Shown here piece by piece: positions 24,410 to 32,031 of a DNA stretch of 37,535 nucleotides (its first letter is position 1; every line of letters starts with the position of its first letter). The stretch covers positions 1 through 37,535 of the forward strand of contig CACZLE010000018.1 in NCBI GenBank assembly GCA_902781945.1, given 5' to 3'. The position numbers and the translations under genes were made by a program. The notes under the pieces were generated by a model. It ran no database searches. It had not been told where the DNA came from and saw nothing but the letters and a program-made list of their open reading frames with translations. The DNA is from an uncultured Eubacteriales bacterium (GTDB lineage: Bacteria > Bacillota > Clostridia > Christensenellales > Aristaeellaceae).

Positions 24410-24956
24410 CGCGTATCCCCATCCTCTCCAGCGTTTGCTTCAGCGTTTCTTTTCCGTGCCGGACGATGCTGTATATCTGCCCCTTGCGCATGCCCATGAC
24501 CCGGGCAATTTCATCATGGGATAGCCCGTCGAAATACAGCAGGGTCAGGACGCGGCAGTATTCCGGCTTGAGGGTCTCCATGGCGCGATAGAGGGCGCGG
24601 TTTCTTTCGTCCCGAAGGAGCACGGTTTCCGGCAGATCCCCCGCGTCCGGCAGGTCCTCCCCCAGGGGCGATATCGAGAACTTTCGCTTTCGGAGATGCA
24701 TCAAAGCGTGATTGCGCCCGATGGCATACGGCCAGCTTTTGAAACTGCCCGCGCGGCGCGGCTCAAAGGCAGGCTTCTCCGCCGCCAGCTTGACAAAGGT
24801 ATCCAGCATCAGATCCTCTGCGTCCTCGGCGCTGCGGACAAAAGAAAAAAGGAACAGCAAAAGACCGTCCCTGTGGCGGAGCAACAGGGCTTCCAGATCC
24901 GCGTCGTTTTCTTCGCTCACATAACGGCGGTATAGAGTTTCATCGGTCTCGTGCAT
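24396..24956 (-). CDS. ECF-type RNA polymerase sigma factor
   Basis: A 186-residue sigma factor with region 2 at about 20-95 (VRSAEDAEDLMLDTFVKLA, then FKSWPYAIGRNHALMHLRKRK) and region 4 at about 125-180 (LKPEYCRVLTLLYFDGLSHDEIARVMG, then IYSIVRHGKETLKQTL). GGGAG precedes the ATG. It heads an operon with the two-TM protein, the eight-TM protein and PrsW. A housekeeping-like promoter lies at 24990-25018. Targets are unknown; the surface-protein operon headed by a paralogue of its partner is the obvious candidate. Confidence 0.9.
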   Translation of the reverse strand: MHETDETLYRRYVSEENDADLEALLLRHRDGLLLFLFSFVRSAEDAEDLMLDTFVKLAAEKPAFEPRRAGSFKSWPYAIGRNHALMHLRKRKFSISPLGEDLPDAGDLPETVLLRDERNRALYRAMETLKPEYCRVLTLLYFDGLSHDEIARVMGMRKGQIYSIVRHGKETLKQTLERMGIRDAQG

Positions 24957-24989
24957 GGATATGCTCCCTGTGGAAAAGGATACATGCTT

Positions 24990-25018
24990 ATTTTACACGA
25001 CACACGCAAAATCGGCAA
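24990..25018 (-). promoter_or_regulatory. Promoter of the ECF sigma-prsW operon
   Basis: On the minus strand TTGCCG (25013-25018) and TAAAAT (24990-24995) are 17 nt apart, 34 nt before the sigma start. Confidence 0.6.
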
Positions 25019-25025
25019 GGTTTTC

Positions 25026-25580
25026 TTATACGCTTTTTTGTGTTTTGCCGCTGTTCAGGGAAAGTCCCGCCCGTTCCATGGCGAGGACCAGGACGGGGAT
25101 CAGCACCAGCTGCAAAATGATGCCGGGAATGGCGTTGGTCACGGCCCCGGCCAGGAACAGCGCCCAGGTAAAGGCGCTGTCGGACAGACCCGCCAGGATG
25201 ACCCGCACCGCGCCCCATACGACGCGGCCCGCGATCATGGAGAGAATCAGCACGGCATAGACAACGCCCCTTTTACGGGGCAGCCTGTGATACAGATACC
25301 CCGCCATACCGCCGTACACCGCCAGCTCAAAGGCCATGGATACCGCCCCGGGAAACAGGGTGGGCATGCCAAACAGCACCGAGCGCAAGAGCGGCGCGAT
25401 GAAGCCCACCGCCAGCCCCCAGGGCCAGCCGCACATGAAGCCGCACAGCAGCGCCGGGATATGCATGGGACAGAGCATGGAGCCGATCTCGGGAATCTGC
25501 CCGGTGATAAAGGGCAGCACCATGGCGATGGCCAGGTACAGCGCCGCATAGGTCAGGCGGCGGATCCGCATAGAAGTCAT
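25026..25580 (-). CDS. ECF transporter S component (substrate-binding membrane subunit)
   Basis: A 184-residue protein of six membrane helices. The run LCPMHIPALLCGFMCGW with GFIAPLLRSVLFGMP is typical of a common clostridial family of energy-coupling-factor S components, which bind a vitamin-like substrate and work with a shared EcfA/EcfT module coded elsewhere. The substrate (pantothenate or another vitamin) cannot be fixed from sequence alone. ATG 25580 overlaps the stop of the lipoprotein gene (ATGA), making it the last gene of the MoxR operon. Confidence 0.8.
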   Translation of the reverse strand: MTSMRIRRLTYAALYLAIAMVLPFITGQIPEIGSMLCPMHIPALLCGFMCGWPWGLAVGFIAPLLRSVLFGMPTLFPGAVSMAFELAVYGGMAGYLYHRLPRKRGVVYAVLILSMIAGRVVWGAVRVILAGLSDSAFTWALFLAGAVTNAIPGIILQLVLIPVLVLAMERAGLSLNSGKTQKSV

Positions 25581-26560
25581 ATTTCCTCCTTGTAATAATA
25601 CATGCCCGTGGGCAGCGTGCCCGTGGCCTCCTCCATCAGCATGCGCAGCATCTGATCCAGGTCCACATCGGCAAACAGATCGGGATTGGCCGTCTTGGCG
25701 ATCATCACCATGGCCGCCGTTTGCAGATAGGGCGCTGTGAGCAAGTCCTGGGACAAAAGCAGGACGCGGCGGTTTTTAACCCCGTCGATGGCTGCCCAGC
25801 CCTCCCGGCTGCGCAGGCTTTCAATCATTGCCCGGGCTGTGCGTTCGCTGGCAAGCGCGCCGCCGTCCACGATCTTGATGAGAACGCCGGGATTCTTCCG
25901 TGCCACCCAGCCGTCGTCCACCCGCAGGTTCTCGGGCAGCAGCCGGGCCGACACGTCATAGCACCCGGCGTTCAGGATCAAGGCATGCTCCGGGGAACTC
26001 TTGTGGATGGTCACGTGATCCTGGGCCGTCTCCCAATAGGCGTCCAGACGCTGACACTCAAACAGCGAGCCCATCCGGTCCTGGAGCAGGACGGTGAAAT
26101 AGGTCATGGCGGAATCCGCCGCCTCCGCGTCCTCCGATACGCCCATCTGCTCCGCTTCCTCGGCAGCGACGGTCTGGGTGGCGGTTTCCTCCGCCTGGTC
26201 GTTCAGCCTGTCGGCGCGGGTTAAGGCATCCTCGCTGGCCGCGGAAGCGCCTTTCCCCTCACCCGGCTCGTGCAGCAGATGATCCGTGCCCGGCATGATC
26301 TCGGCGGGGGCGTTCTCGTCATATTCTTTTCGGGAGGCCTGTGGATTTTCCCTGGTTTGATCGCCATGCGCACCGGTATCCCGAGATGCGGCATCCTCGG
26401 AAATCGCTTCGCCCTGCCGTGCGGCGTCCGCTTGGCTGTCCGCGCTGTCAGGCAGGATGGTCCCCTGAATGCCGTTGGTGCGCGTGCGGCAGCCGCACAG
26501 CATCAAAGCCAGGCACACCGCAAGCACCAGGAGGCAAATCTTCTTCGCTCTTATACCCAT
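25577..26560 (-). CDS. Lipoprotein with C-terminal periplasmic-binding-protein half
   Basis: A 327-residue lipoprotein: signal peptide with lipobox LCGC, then a long low-complexity acidic linker (about 25-145, many A, E, D, Q), then a folded domain (about 150-327). The folded part resembles the C-terminal lobe of iron-siderophore/cobalamin binding proteins (NPGVLIKIVDG, then AIDGVKNRRVLLLSQDLLTAPY, then ANPDLF). The N-terminal lobe is missing, so it would not form a normal two-lobe cleft. ATG 26560 has AAGGAG 5 nt upstream and overlaps the previous stop by 10 nt. Coupled to the S component gene downstream, so a role in substrate capture is possible. Confidence 0.65.
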   Translation of the reverse strand: MGIRAKKICLLVLAVCLALMLCGCRTRTNGIQGTILPDSADSQADAARQGEAISEDAASRDTGAHGDQTRENPQASRKEYDENAPAEIMPGTDHLLHEPGEGKGASAASEDALTRADRLNDQAEETATQTVAAEEAEQMGVSEDAEAADSAMTYFTVLLQDRMGSLFECQRLDAYWETAQDHVTIHKSSPEHALILNAGCYDVSARLLPENLRVDDGWVARKNPGVLIKIVDGGALASERTARAMIESLRSREGWAAIDGVKNRRVLLLSQDLLTAPYLQTAAMVMIAKTANPDLFADVDLDQMLRMLMEEATGTLPTGMYYYKEEI

Positions 26561-28023
26561 AAACACTCCTTGTACTTGAGGCGCAGCCGCTGCTTCCAGT
26601 CCGCCTGCCGCCGCAAGGCCTGTTCGGTTTCGTTCAGCAATTCCAATACCTGTTTCCGCTGCTCCTCGTTCATCGCATGGGTGCTGTACGCCGCCTCCTC
26701 AAACAGCCTTTCGCAGGCGGCGAAACGCTGGGCGTAATCCGGAGAAAGATCGGCGTTCCACGCCGCGTAGGGCACGTTTTCCCCGCCGTGGCCGGTGGCT
26801 TCCAGCCAGGCGGCGATATGCTGGAACATGGCGAAAACCGCCTCGTTGACGTTCTCGGATTGAAAGGCCTTTCGGGCGTCCAGCGCCTTTTTGCGCCGCT
26901 GGTTCAGCAGGATGAAGGGCAAGAAGGGCAGGATCACCAGAGCCACCGCCAGCAAAAGCAGCAGGATGATGCGCAGATAATCGATCCAATGGGGCATGGA
27001 GATCTGCTGCTCCTCCACCGTCACCAGCCGATATTCCCGGCTCGTCCGGGCTTCCTGGTCCCCCGCTGTCAGCGATTGGGTGTGCACGCGGCGGGTTTCG
27101 TTTTCTCCCGAGGGCAATTCCTGGGCTGCGCCGGTGACGGACTGGGCCATCTGGCTCAGCCTATCCCGGACGGTTTCGGAGGCCGCCTCTGTGGCAGCGT
27201 CCACTCCGGGATAAAGAAGCAGAACAGCGAGGGAAATCACGGCAAGGGCCGCAAAAATGGGAAGAATGATTCTTTTTTTCAAAGGCCGCAGGCTCCAAAG
27301 GGTGAAAAATACAAGCAGCGGCACATTGACCCACGCGGGAAAGGAAAGCCCGAAATACGCCTGAAAAAGCACGGCTCCAGCCATAAGGATCAATCCCAGC
27401 AAGCGGCTGCCGGTCATCAGAGTCACACCCAGCAAAGAGAAACCCAGGATCAAAAGCAGAATGACCGCAAGCGCGGCGGGCTGATCGGCAGGAACGGCAA
27501 AGCGTTCATAGGCGTAGGCGTTCACCGCTTCGCTGGCGTCGAACAGGCGATTGAGCAAAGCCTGCAAGCCCTGATGGGCCGAAGGGATGGCAAAAAGCAG
27601 AAGAAGGGATAAAAGAACGACCGAAAAGCCGAGCAAAAGAACGCGCTTCTTGGCGGATTTTCCGCCGGGCTGCTCCGCCGGAACGACCTCTCTTTTCTCC
27701 GTTCTTTCCACGATCTTGTCCCGGGCCTGCTCCCGCACCAGCAGCTCGTCCCGCTTGGCGCTCAGCTTCCAATGGATGCGGTTCACGGGATCGCCGGGCA
27801 GATAGGCCCGCACATCACCCGGGTCGTCGGCTTCCCGGTCCGCAAAAGCCTTTACGGTCTGAACTCGGCTTTGATGCTGTTTTTGGGGCTCGTTCCGTCT
27901 CAGAAGAAACGGCAGCAGCAAGGAACAAGCCAACACGATCCGGGTGCCGGTGTTGTTTTCAAAAAAATACAGCAGGCAGGCCAGCGCCAGTCCAACGGCC
28001 CAGAAAAAAGCTCGTTTTTTCAT
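26551..28023 (-). CDS. DUF58-motif / TgpA-like membrane fusion protein
   Basis: A 490-residue membrane protein. After two membrane segments (8-40), residues 70-98 carry the DUF58 signature (DVRAYLPGDPVNRIHWK, then RDELLVRE), but the vWA-like part that should follow is absent. Instead come five hydrophobic helices (about 120-290), an outside region, one more helix (about 350-375) and a helical cytoplasmic C-terminus like DUF4129 (RKAFQSENVNEAVFAMF, then YAAWNADLSPDYAQRF). That second half is the scaffold of TgpA-type proteins without a visible transglutaminase domain. ATG 28023 overlaps the moxR stop (ATGA). MoxR-DUF58-transglutaminase operons are common; this one seems to fuse the last two. 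Confidence 0.72.
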   Translation of the reverse strand: MKKRAFFWAVGLALACLLYFFENNTGTRIVLACSLLLPFLLRRNEPQKQHQSRVQTVKAFADREADDPGDVRAYLPGDPVNRIHWKLSAKRDELLVREQARDKIVERTEKREVVPAEQPGGKSAKKRVLLLGFSVVLLSLLLLFAIPSAHQGLQALLNRLFDASEAVNAYAYERFAVPADQPAALAVILLLILGFSLLGVTLMTGSRLLGLILMAGAVLFQAYFGLSFPAWVNVPLLVFFTLWSLRPLKKRIILPIFAALAVISLAVLLLYPGVDAATEAASETVRDRLSQMAQSVTGAAQELPSGENETRRVHTQSLTAGDQEARTSREYRLVTVEEQQISMPHWIDYLRIILLLLLAVALVILPFLPFILLNQRRKKALDARKAFQSENVNEAVFAMFQHIAAWLEATGHGGENVPYAAWNADLSPDYAQRFAACERLFEEAAYSTHAMNEEQRKQVLELLNETEQALRRQADWKQRLRLKYKECLWV

Positions 28024-28967
28024 CTTTTCAGCAGCCCGCGGCTGTGCCGGTCCGGATTCTCCACGGTTTTCAGCAGGTCGTTCAGCACATCCCCCACCGA
28101 TTGATCCGCGTTTTCCTTGAGCAGCACCCGATGGCCGCACACATCTCCAAACACCGCCTGCACGTCGCTGCCGGTCACGTAATCCCGTCCCTCCATCCAG
28201 GCGTGGGCCTTGGCCATTCTATCGAGGAACAGCGCGCCCCGGGGACTGATGCCCACCTCCACCGCAGCGTGCTCCCGGGAGGCCAGGGTCAGCCGGGTGA
28301 TGTAATCCAGAATGGCGTCCTTCGATATCACCCGCCGCACCTGCTCCTGCATGGCCAGCAGGGCGTCCCGGGTCAGCACGCATTGGGCCTGGTCCATGGG
28401 ATTGACGCCCTGGCGGTTTTTCAGCATTTCCATCTGCGCCGCGTAATCGGGATATCCCAGGGACAGCCGCACCAGGAATCGGTCCACCTGGGCATAGGGC
28501 AAGAACTGGGTGCCCGCCGCGCCCACGCTGTTCTGGGTAGCGATGACCAGAAAGGGCTTTTGCAGCGGGTAGGTGACGCCATCCACCGTCACCTGCCGCT
28601 CCTCCATGGCCTCCAGCAGGGCAGACTGCGTTTTGCTGGAGGCGCGGTTGATCTCATCCCCCAGCAGCAGATTGGCGTCGTTCAGCGCGCCGGGATGATA
28701 GGAAAAGCCTCCGCTCTGCTTATCGTACATGGAAAAGCCCACCAGGTCGGAGGGCAGCACGTCCGGGGTGAACTGCACCCGCTTATAGCGCAGATCCACC
28801 GTGCGGCTGATGGCCACGGCCAGGGTGGTTTTGCCCACGCCGGGCACGTCGTCCAGCAGCACGTGTCCGTCCGCCAGCAGGGCGGTTAAGATCTTCGCGA
28901 TCACCTCTCGCTTGCCGACGATGACCTTTTCGATTTCAGTGAGCACCTTTTCCAATTCCGGGCGCAT
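28020..28967 (-). CDS. MoxR family AAA+ ATPase
   Basis: A 315-residue ATPase with Walker A at 41-48 (PGVGKTTL), Walker B at 99-105 (LLLGDEINR), the MoxR region QFTPDVLPSDLVGFS, and sensor 1 TQNSVG. MoxR proteins act as chaperones for metal or cofactor insertion or assembly of vWA-type partners, and are paired with DUF58 proteins, as here. ATG 28967 is chosen for GGAGG 5 nt upstream. First gene of the operon 28967-25026. A terminator lies just upstream, and no promoter was found between it and the start. Confidence 0.93.
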   Translation of the reverse strand: MRPELEKVLTEIEKVIVGKREVIAKILTALLADGHVLLDDVPGVGKTTLAVAISRTVDLRYKRVQFTPDVLPSDLVGFSMYDKQSGGFSYHPGALNDANLLLGDEINRASSKTQSALLEAMEERQVTVDGVTYPLQKPFLVIATQNSVGAAGTQFLPYAQVDRFLVRLSLGYPDYAAQMEMLKNRQGVNPMDQAQCVLTRDALLAMQEQVRRVISKDAILDYITRLTLASREHAAVEVGISPRGALFLDRMAKAHAWMEGRDYVTGSDVQAVFGDVCGHRVLLKENADQSVGDVLNDLLKTVENPDRHSRGLLKR

Positions 28968-28980
28968 AAGTTCCTCCTGT

Positions 28981-29015
28981 AAAAAAGAGACAGCAAGCCG
29001 GTCCGGCTTGCTGTC
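28981..29015 (-). terminator. Intrinsic terminator after the 5'-nucleotidase-domain gene
   Basis: GACAGCAAGCCG (28989-29000) pairs perfectly with CGGCTTGCTGTC (29004-29015) with a 3-nt loop; on the minus strand a T-tract of six follows (28981-28986). It ends just before moxR. Confidence 0.92.
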
Positions 29016-29052
29016 AATGGGTTGTTCCGATTGCAGCCGGCTGCGCCGCAGC

Positions 29053-29922
29053 TTAACGGACGTTGATGCGGCCCTGGGGCTGGACGTAGGCTTCGCCAAT
29101 CTGGCTATTCAGTTCGCCCGCGATATACATCCACACCACATCCCGCACCACGGCGGTGGTGATGGTGCTCTTTTCGTTTTCCTCAGCGGCGGCAGCGAAG
29201 ATATAGGAGGAATCCATGCCATTAAAGTTGGCGTTGCTGGTAATGACGGCATAGGTGGCTTCCGCGTCGAAGGGCTGACCGTTCACTTCTTCAATGGTCA
29301 CGCGGCCCAGGCTTGCGGCCTTGAACCAGCCCTTTTCGCCATAGGCTTCGCCCTTGTTAAATGCCTCGGCGGTATCCACGGTGTACCGGAGGCCGGACGC
29401 CTGCATGAAGGAGGCGCAGAGGTAGGCGGTCTCCGCGGAATAAGGCAGACCCTGGGAAGCAGCTTCCAGCGCCTCCAGCAGCTGCGCGCCGGTCATGTAA
29501 ACCACGGCCACCTTATTGGGATAGGGCAGCACCTCAGCCAGCTGCTCCGCGCCGAATTTGCCCTCTGCCACATCGGCGCGCAGGTTGCCGCCGTTCCACA
29601 GGGCCACGATGTGATCGGCGTTCACGGCGATGCTGGTGTTGCCCGCCGTCACGTCATCTTCTTCAAAGTACTCATTGATGGCACCAGAGGCAGCGAACCA
29701 GCGCAGAGCGTCGGTCCACAGATCCCCCAGGTTGGTTTCTTCCTTGCGGGCGGCGTCCTCCGCGCCCATAAGCGTCACGCCGGTATAGGCCTCCAGCGTA
29801 TCGTCCAGTTCAATCGTATTGCCATGGGCGTCGGCAAAGGTCACGGCGGAAGCGGTTGCGGCCAGGCCGCTCAGCAAACAGAGCGCCAGGATCATGGCAA
29901 TCGCTTTTTCAGACATCTTCAT
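29053..29922 (-). CDS. Secreted 5'-nucleotidase C-terminal domain protein without catalytic domain
   Basis: A 289-residue exported protein with signal peptide 1-26 (AIAMILALCLLSGLAATASA). The rest matches the C-terminal, substrate-binding domain of 5'-nucleotidases: TNLGDLWTDALRW, IAVNADHIVALWNGGNLRADVAEG, VLPYPNKVAVVYMTGAQLLEALE, and GLRYTVD. The N-terminal metallophosphatase domain with its metal ligands is absent; the signal peptide leads almost directly into the C-terminal domain. Alone it may bind nucleosides or nucleotides without cutting them. ATG 29922 with GGAGG 6 nt upstream. Monocistronic, behind a long leader with a terminator-like hairpin. Confidence 0.82.
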   Translation of the reverse strand: MKMSEKAIAMILALCLLSGLAATASAVTFADAHGNTIELDDTLEAYTGVTLMGAEDAARKEETNLGDLWTDALRWFAASGAINEYFEEDDVTAGNTSIAVNADHIVALWNGGNLRADVAEGKFGAEQLAEVLPYPNKVAVVYMTGAQLLEALEAASQGLPYSAETAYLCASFMQASGLRYTVDTAEAFNKGEAYGEKGWFKAASLGRVTIEEVNGQPFDAEATYAVITSNANFNGMDSSYIFAAAAEENEKSTITTAVVRDVVWMYIAGELNSQIGEAYVQPQGRINVR

Positions 29923-30071
29923 GGTTGTCCTCCTGTCTAAATAGCAGAAATAGAAAAGGCGCCAGAAGCCACCTATGGATGGCCTTCGGCACCTTCATGA
30001 TACCGGTATTTATCCGGAGCCTTTATCAGAACGGCCTGCTTGTGCAAGCCCAAGGACAGCTTCTGCTGACA
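29923..30071 (-). promoter_or_regulatory. Structured leader RNA with terminator-like hairpin, class unknown
   Basis: From the predicted start near 30071 to the ATG at 29922 there are about 150 nt. The distal hairpin (29956-29995) pairs AAGGTGCC...GGCCA with TGGC...GGCGCCTT, with small bulges, and is followed on the minus strand by a T-rich tail (TTTTCTATTT). Upstream lie the palindrome ATACCGGTAT and CCGG/CCGG pairings that could form other structures. This is how transcription attenuators and riboswitches are built, but I could not match it to a known class. Confidence 0.5.
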
Positions 30072-30077
30072 GGAAGT

Positions 30078-30106
30078 ATGGTATCACAGCGCCCCCGTTT
30101 TGTCAA
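30078..30106 (-). promoter_or_regulatory. Promoter of the 5'-nucleotidase-domain gene
   Basis: On the minus strand TTGACA (30101-30106) and TACCAT (30078-30083) are exactly 17 nt apart, placing the start near 30071. Confidence 0.78.
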
Positions 30107-30162
30107 TGATTTCCGCTGATTGATGGGAACATGCAAATAAGCAGTCCCTCCCAAAGCAAAAT

Positions 30163-30196
30163 CCCCGAACGTGCCGGATAATCAGCACGTTCAGGG
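30163..30196 (-). terminator. Intrinsic terminator after the XRE-KTR operon
   Basis: 30163-30174 and 30185-30196 pair over 12 bp on the minus strand (one G-U), with a 10-nt loop, followed by a T-rich run (ATTTTGCTTT). It lies 35 nt after the stop at 30231. Confidence 0.65.
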
Positions 30197-30230
30197 ACGG
30201 AAATGAGTGGCTGGCAAATGTCACCGCTTC

Positions 30231-30485
30231 TCATTGATTGGGCTGGCCGCTTCCTGCTGCAGGGATCAGTCCTTCCTTTTCCAGCAGGGACAGAATGCGG
30301 GCCAGATCCTTTGTTCTGACTTTTATCCCCCACATAAGATCCCTGTGGGGCAGGTGAAACATGTTCTGAAAGAACATATCGTCAGAGGGCATCCGAATGG
30401 GAATCCTATTCTCTTTCAGAAATTCTCTGACTCTGTAAGTTGTTTCGGTGTTCCATTTGTATCCGATATCGGTCCATTTGCTCAT
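30231..30485 (-). CDS. Small protein resembling DUF2007-type domains
   Basis: An 84-residue soluble protein starting MSKWTDIGYKW. The pattern of a helix (YRVREFLKENRIPI), a short strand region and a final IKVRTKDLARILSLLEKEGL is like the small alpha/beta DUF2007 domain, which occurs in putative regulators, but the match is by eye and weak. ATG 30485 has GGAGG 9 nt upstream. It is the last gene of the unit that starts with the XRE regulator; the 92-nt gap to the KTR gene contains no clear terminator. Confidence 0.5.
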   Translation of the reverse strand: MSKWTDIGYKWNTETTYRVREFLKENRIPIRMPSDDMFFQNMFHLPHRDLMWGIKVRTKDLARILSLLEKEGLIPAAGSGQPNQ

Positions 30486-30577
30486 GGCTGTTTTCCTCCG
30501 GTTCAATCAACCATCGTCCGACAGCATGAAGCAGCGTGTCCATTCCGCCGGGCGAAAATGATGTCCGGCTCTGCGTC

Positions 30578-30775
30578 TCAGAATTTCTCTGGTGCGTCTG
30601 GCTCTCCTGTTATTTCAAGTATTCCTTTTTTGAATGTAATTACACACGCATATCTGCATTTGGGGCAGAACAGCGGGAAGCGGAACAATTCCGTATCTTC
30701 CCGGACCAGCGTGCGGGTCTTTCTGCCGCAGCGGGGACAGAGCAGGAAGCTGGTCATGGATTGGTCATTCTGCAT
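30578..30775 (-). CDS. Cysteine-rich KTR domain protein
   Basis: A 65-residue protein of the Cys-rich KTR family: LLCPRCGRKTRTLVREDTEL, then FPLFCPKCR, and EPDA near the end. The four cysteines (two CPxC knuckles) should bind one zinc. These proteins are common near conjugative elements and resistance genes in Firmicutes, and their function is unknown. I start at ATG 30775 (GAGGTG 7 nt upstream, MQNDQSMTSF), which overlaps the regulator's stop by 11 nt; ATG 30757 is the alternative. A hint that this area was once part of a mobile element. Confidence 0.75.
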   Translation of the reverse strand: MQNDQSMTSFLLCPRCGRKTRTLVREDTELFRFPLFCPKCRYACVITFKKGILEITGEPDAPEKF

Positions 30776-31832
30776 GGTTACACACCTCTGTCCAGAGCTG
30801 CCGCAGTTCCGGCTCTTTGTCATGCAGGACAAACGTCACCGCGTCCATGGCCGTTTCCCCGAGCGCGTCATGCGCGCTGTACGAACCGCGCATGAATTTC
30901 AGCTTCTCCGAATCATAATTCGGCGCGGCGTCAAAGCTTTGGGCCAGCGTCTTTGCCTTCCTGAGGGCATCCTCCGCTCCCGCCCGATCCCCGGACTTGA
31001 ACTGAAAGATGGCCAGACAGGCCTCGTACACAGCGATCATTTTGTCCACGAAGTTCGGTTCATCCGTTCTCCTGAGTCCTTCCAGGGTGGAGATGATCCA
31101 GCGCATCATCTCCATGCCGGCTGTATTGTCGTTCTTCACATCAAACAGCATCGCGTAGCCGATCACGATCCGGATCAGCGAGCTGATCGTCCGCAAAAAT
31201 CCATCCTCCAGAAAGCCGTTCGCTTCCTCCGGATCTTTCCCATGGGAGAGCAGCGTGATCCCGATCATATCATTGAAAATCGCCGCGGCATTGTGGGCTT
31301 TCAGCAGTTCCAGCGCCTTGTCTGTTTCCCCCAACAACGCATGCATTTCCGCCAATTTGCCATAGAGAACAGATTCATTCACCCGTGGATCCGTGCACTG
31401 CGATACCAGCAGGCGCGCGCTGTCCAGCAGTTCGATGGCACGGCGAAGCCAGGGCACTTTTTTCGATTCCAATGCAAAGGCATAATAGAGGAAAGCGGCA
31501 GCATAGACCACATCAAAGGAATGCGGATATTTCCGGATCGCCTTTTCCGCCTCTGAAAGCGCGTCGTAATCCCGGCTGCTGCTGGCTCTCCACAAGCGTT
31601 CCACCAGTGCGTCCAATCGGTTGTCCTTCATCTGATACCCCAGCAGCGCGTCCACGGAAACGTCGAAGAAATCCGCCATCTCCATGATGAGGCGCAGCTC
31701 CGGAAGGGAGGATTTGGACTCCCACTTATACACCGCGCCGACAGATACCCCCAGCACCTCTGCCAACTGTTCCTGGGTCAGCCCCCGCTGTTTCCGGTAT
31801 GCCCGGATGTTTTCCGCAATCCTGGTTTCCAT
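30765..31832 (-). CDS. XRE-family regulator with TPR-like C-terminal domain
   Basis: A 355-residue protein. Residues 4-58 are a Cro/CI helix-turn-helix (IRAYRKQRGLTQEQLAEVLG, then VGAVYKWE, and the usual SLPELRLIMEMADFFDVSVDALLG). The rest is an all-helical repeat region of TPR type (about 75-340), as in regulators that bind a peptide or small signal. ATG 31832 is chosen, with GGGAGG about 9 nt upstream. A promoter is proposed at 31861-31889. The linked KTR gene overlaps its end. Targets unknown. Confidence 0.88.
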   Translation of the reverse strand: METRIAENIRAYRKQRGLTQEQLAEVLGVSVGAVYKWESKSSLPELRLIMEMADFFDVSVDALLGYQMKDNRLDALVERLWRASSSRDYDALSEAEKAIRKYPHSFDVVYAAAFLYYAFALESKKVPWLRRAIELLDSARLLVSQCTDPRVNESVLYGKLAEMHALLGETDKALELLKAHNAAAIFNDMIGITLLSHGKDPEEANGFLEDGFLRTISSLIRIVIGYAMLFDVKNDNTAGMEMMRWIISTLEGLRRTDEPNFVDKMIAVYEACLAIFQFKSGDRAGAEDALRKAKTLAQSFDAAPNYDSEKLKFMRGSYSAHDALGETAMDAVTFVLHDKEPELRQLWTEVCNHAE

Positions 31833-31860
31833 CTTCCCGATCCTCCCTGCAGATGGATAC

Positions 31861-31889
31861 ATTATATAGCGAGCAGGAAGGATTTTGAA
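31861..31889 (-). promoter_or_regulatory. Possible promoter of the XRE regulator
   Basis: On the minus strand TATAAT (31861-31866) is perfect, and TTCAAA (31884-31889) lies 17 nt upstream as a weak -35. The regulator's start is 28 nt downstream. Confidence 0.55.
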
Positions 31890-32031
31890 GACACTGATGT
31901 TATAATTTTATGGATGATTATTCTACCGCTGGTATGTGTGCCTATGGAAGATGCACAGGACGGCATCTTCATTTGCCAGCAGATTCAAAAGCACATGATC
32001 GGAGCATTCAAGGATTATTTTTCATGTGTTT

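Noticed and set aside
28801..29940. 379-codon plus-strand frame opposite the nucleotidase-domain gene
   Set aside because: Antisense shadow; it crosses a strong terminator and shows no motif.
29923..30071. Leader assigned to the lysine, SAM, purine, T-box, TPP or cobalamin class
   Set aside because: None of the conserved core sequences of these classes could be found by reading; left as unclassified.
31947..31970. Inverted repeat GAAGATGC-N8-GCATCTTC as a terminator
   Set aside because: A perfect 8-bp stem, but no T-tract on either strand. It may be a regulator site; nothing further supports it.
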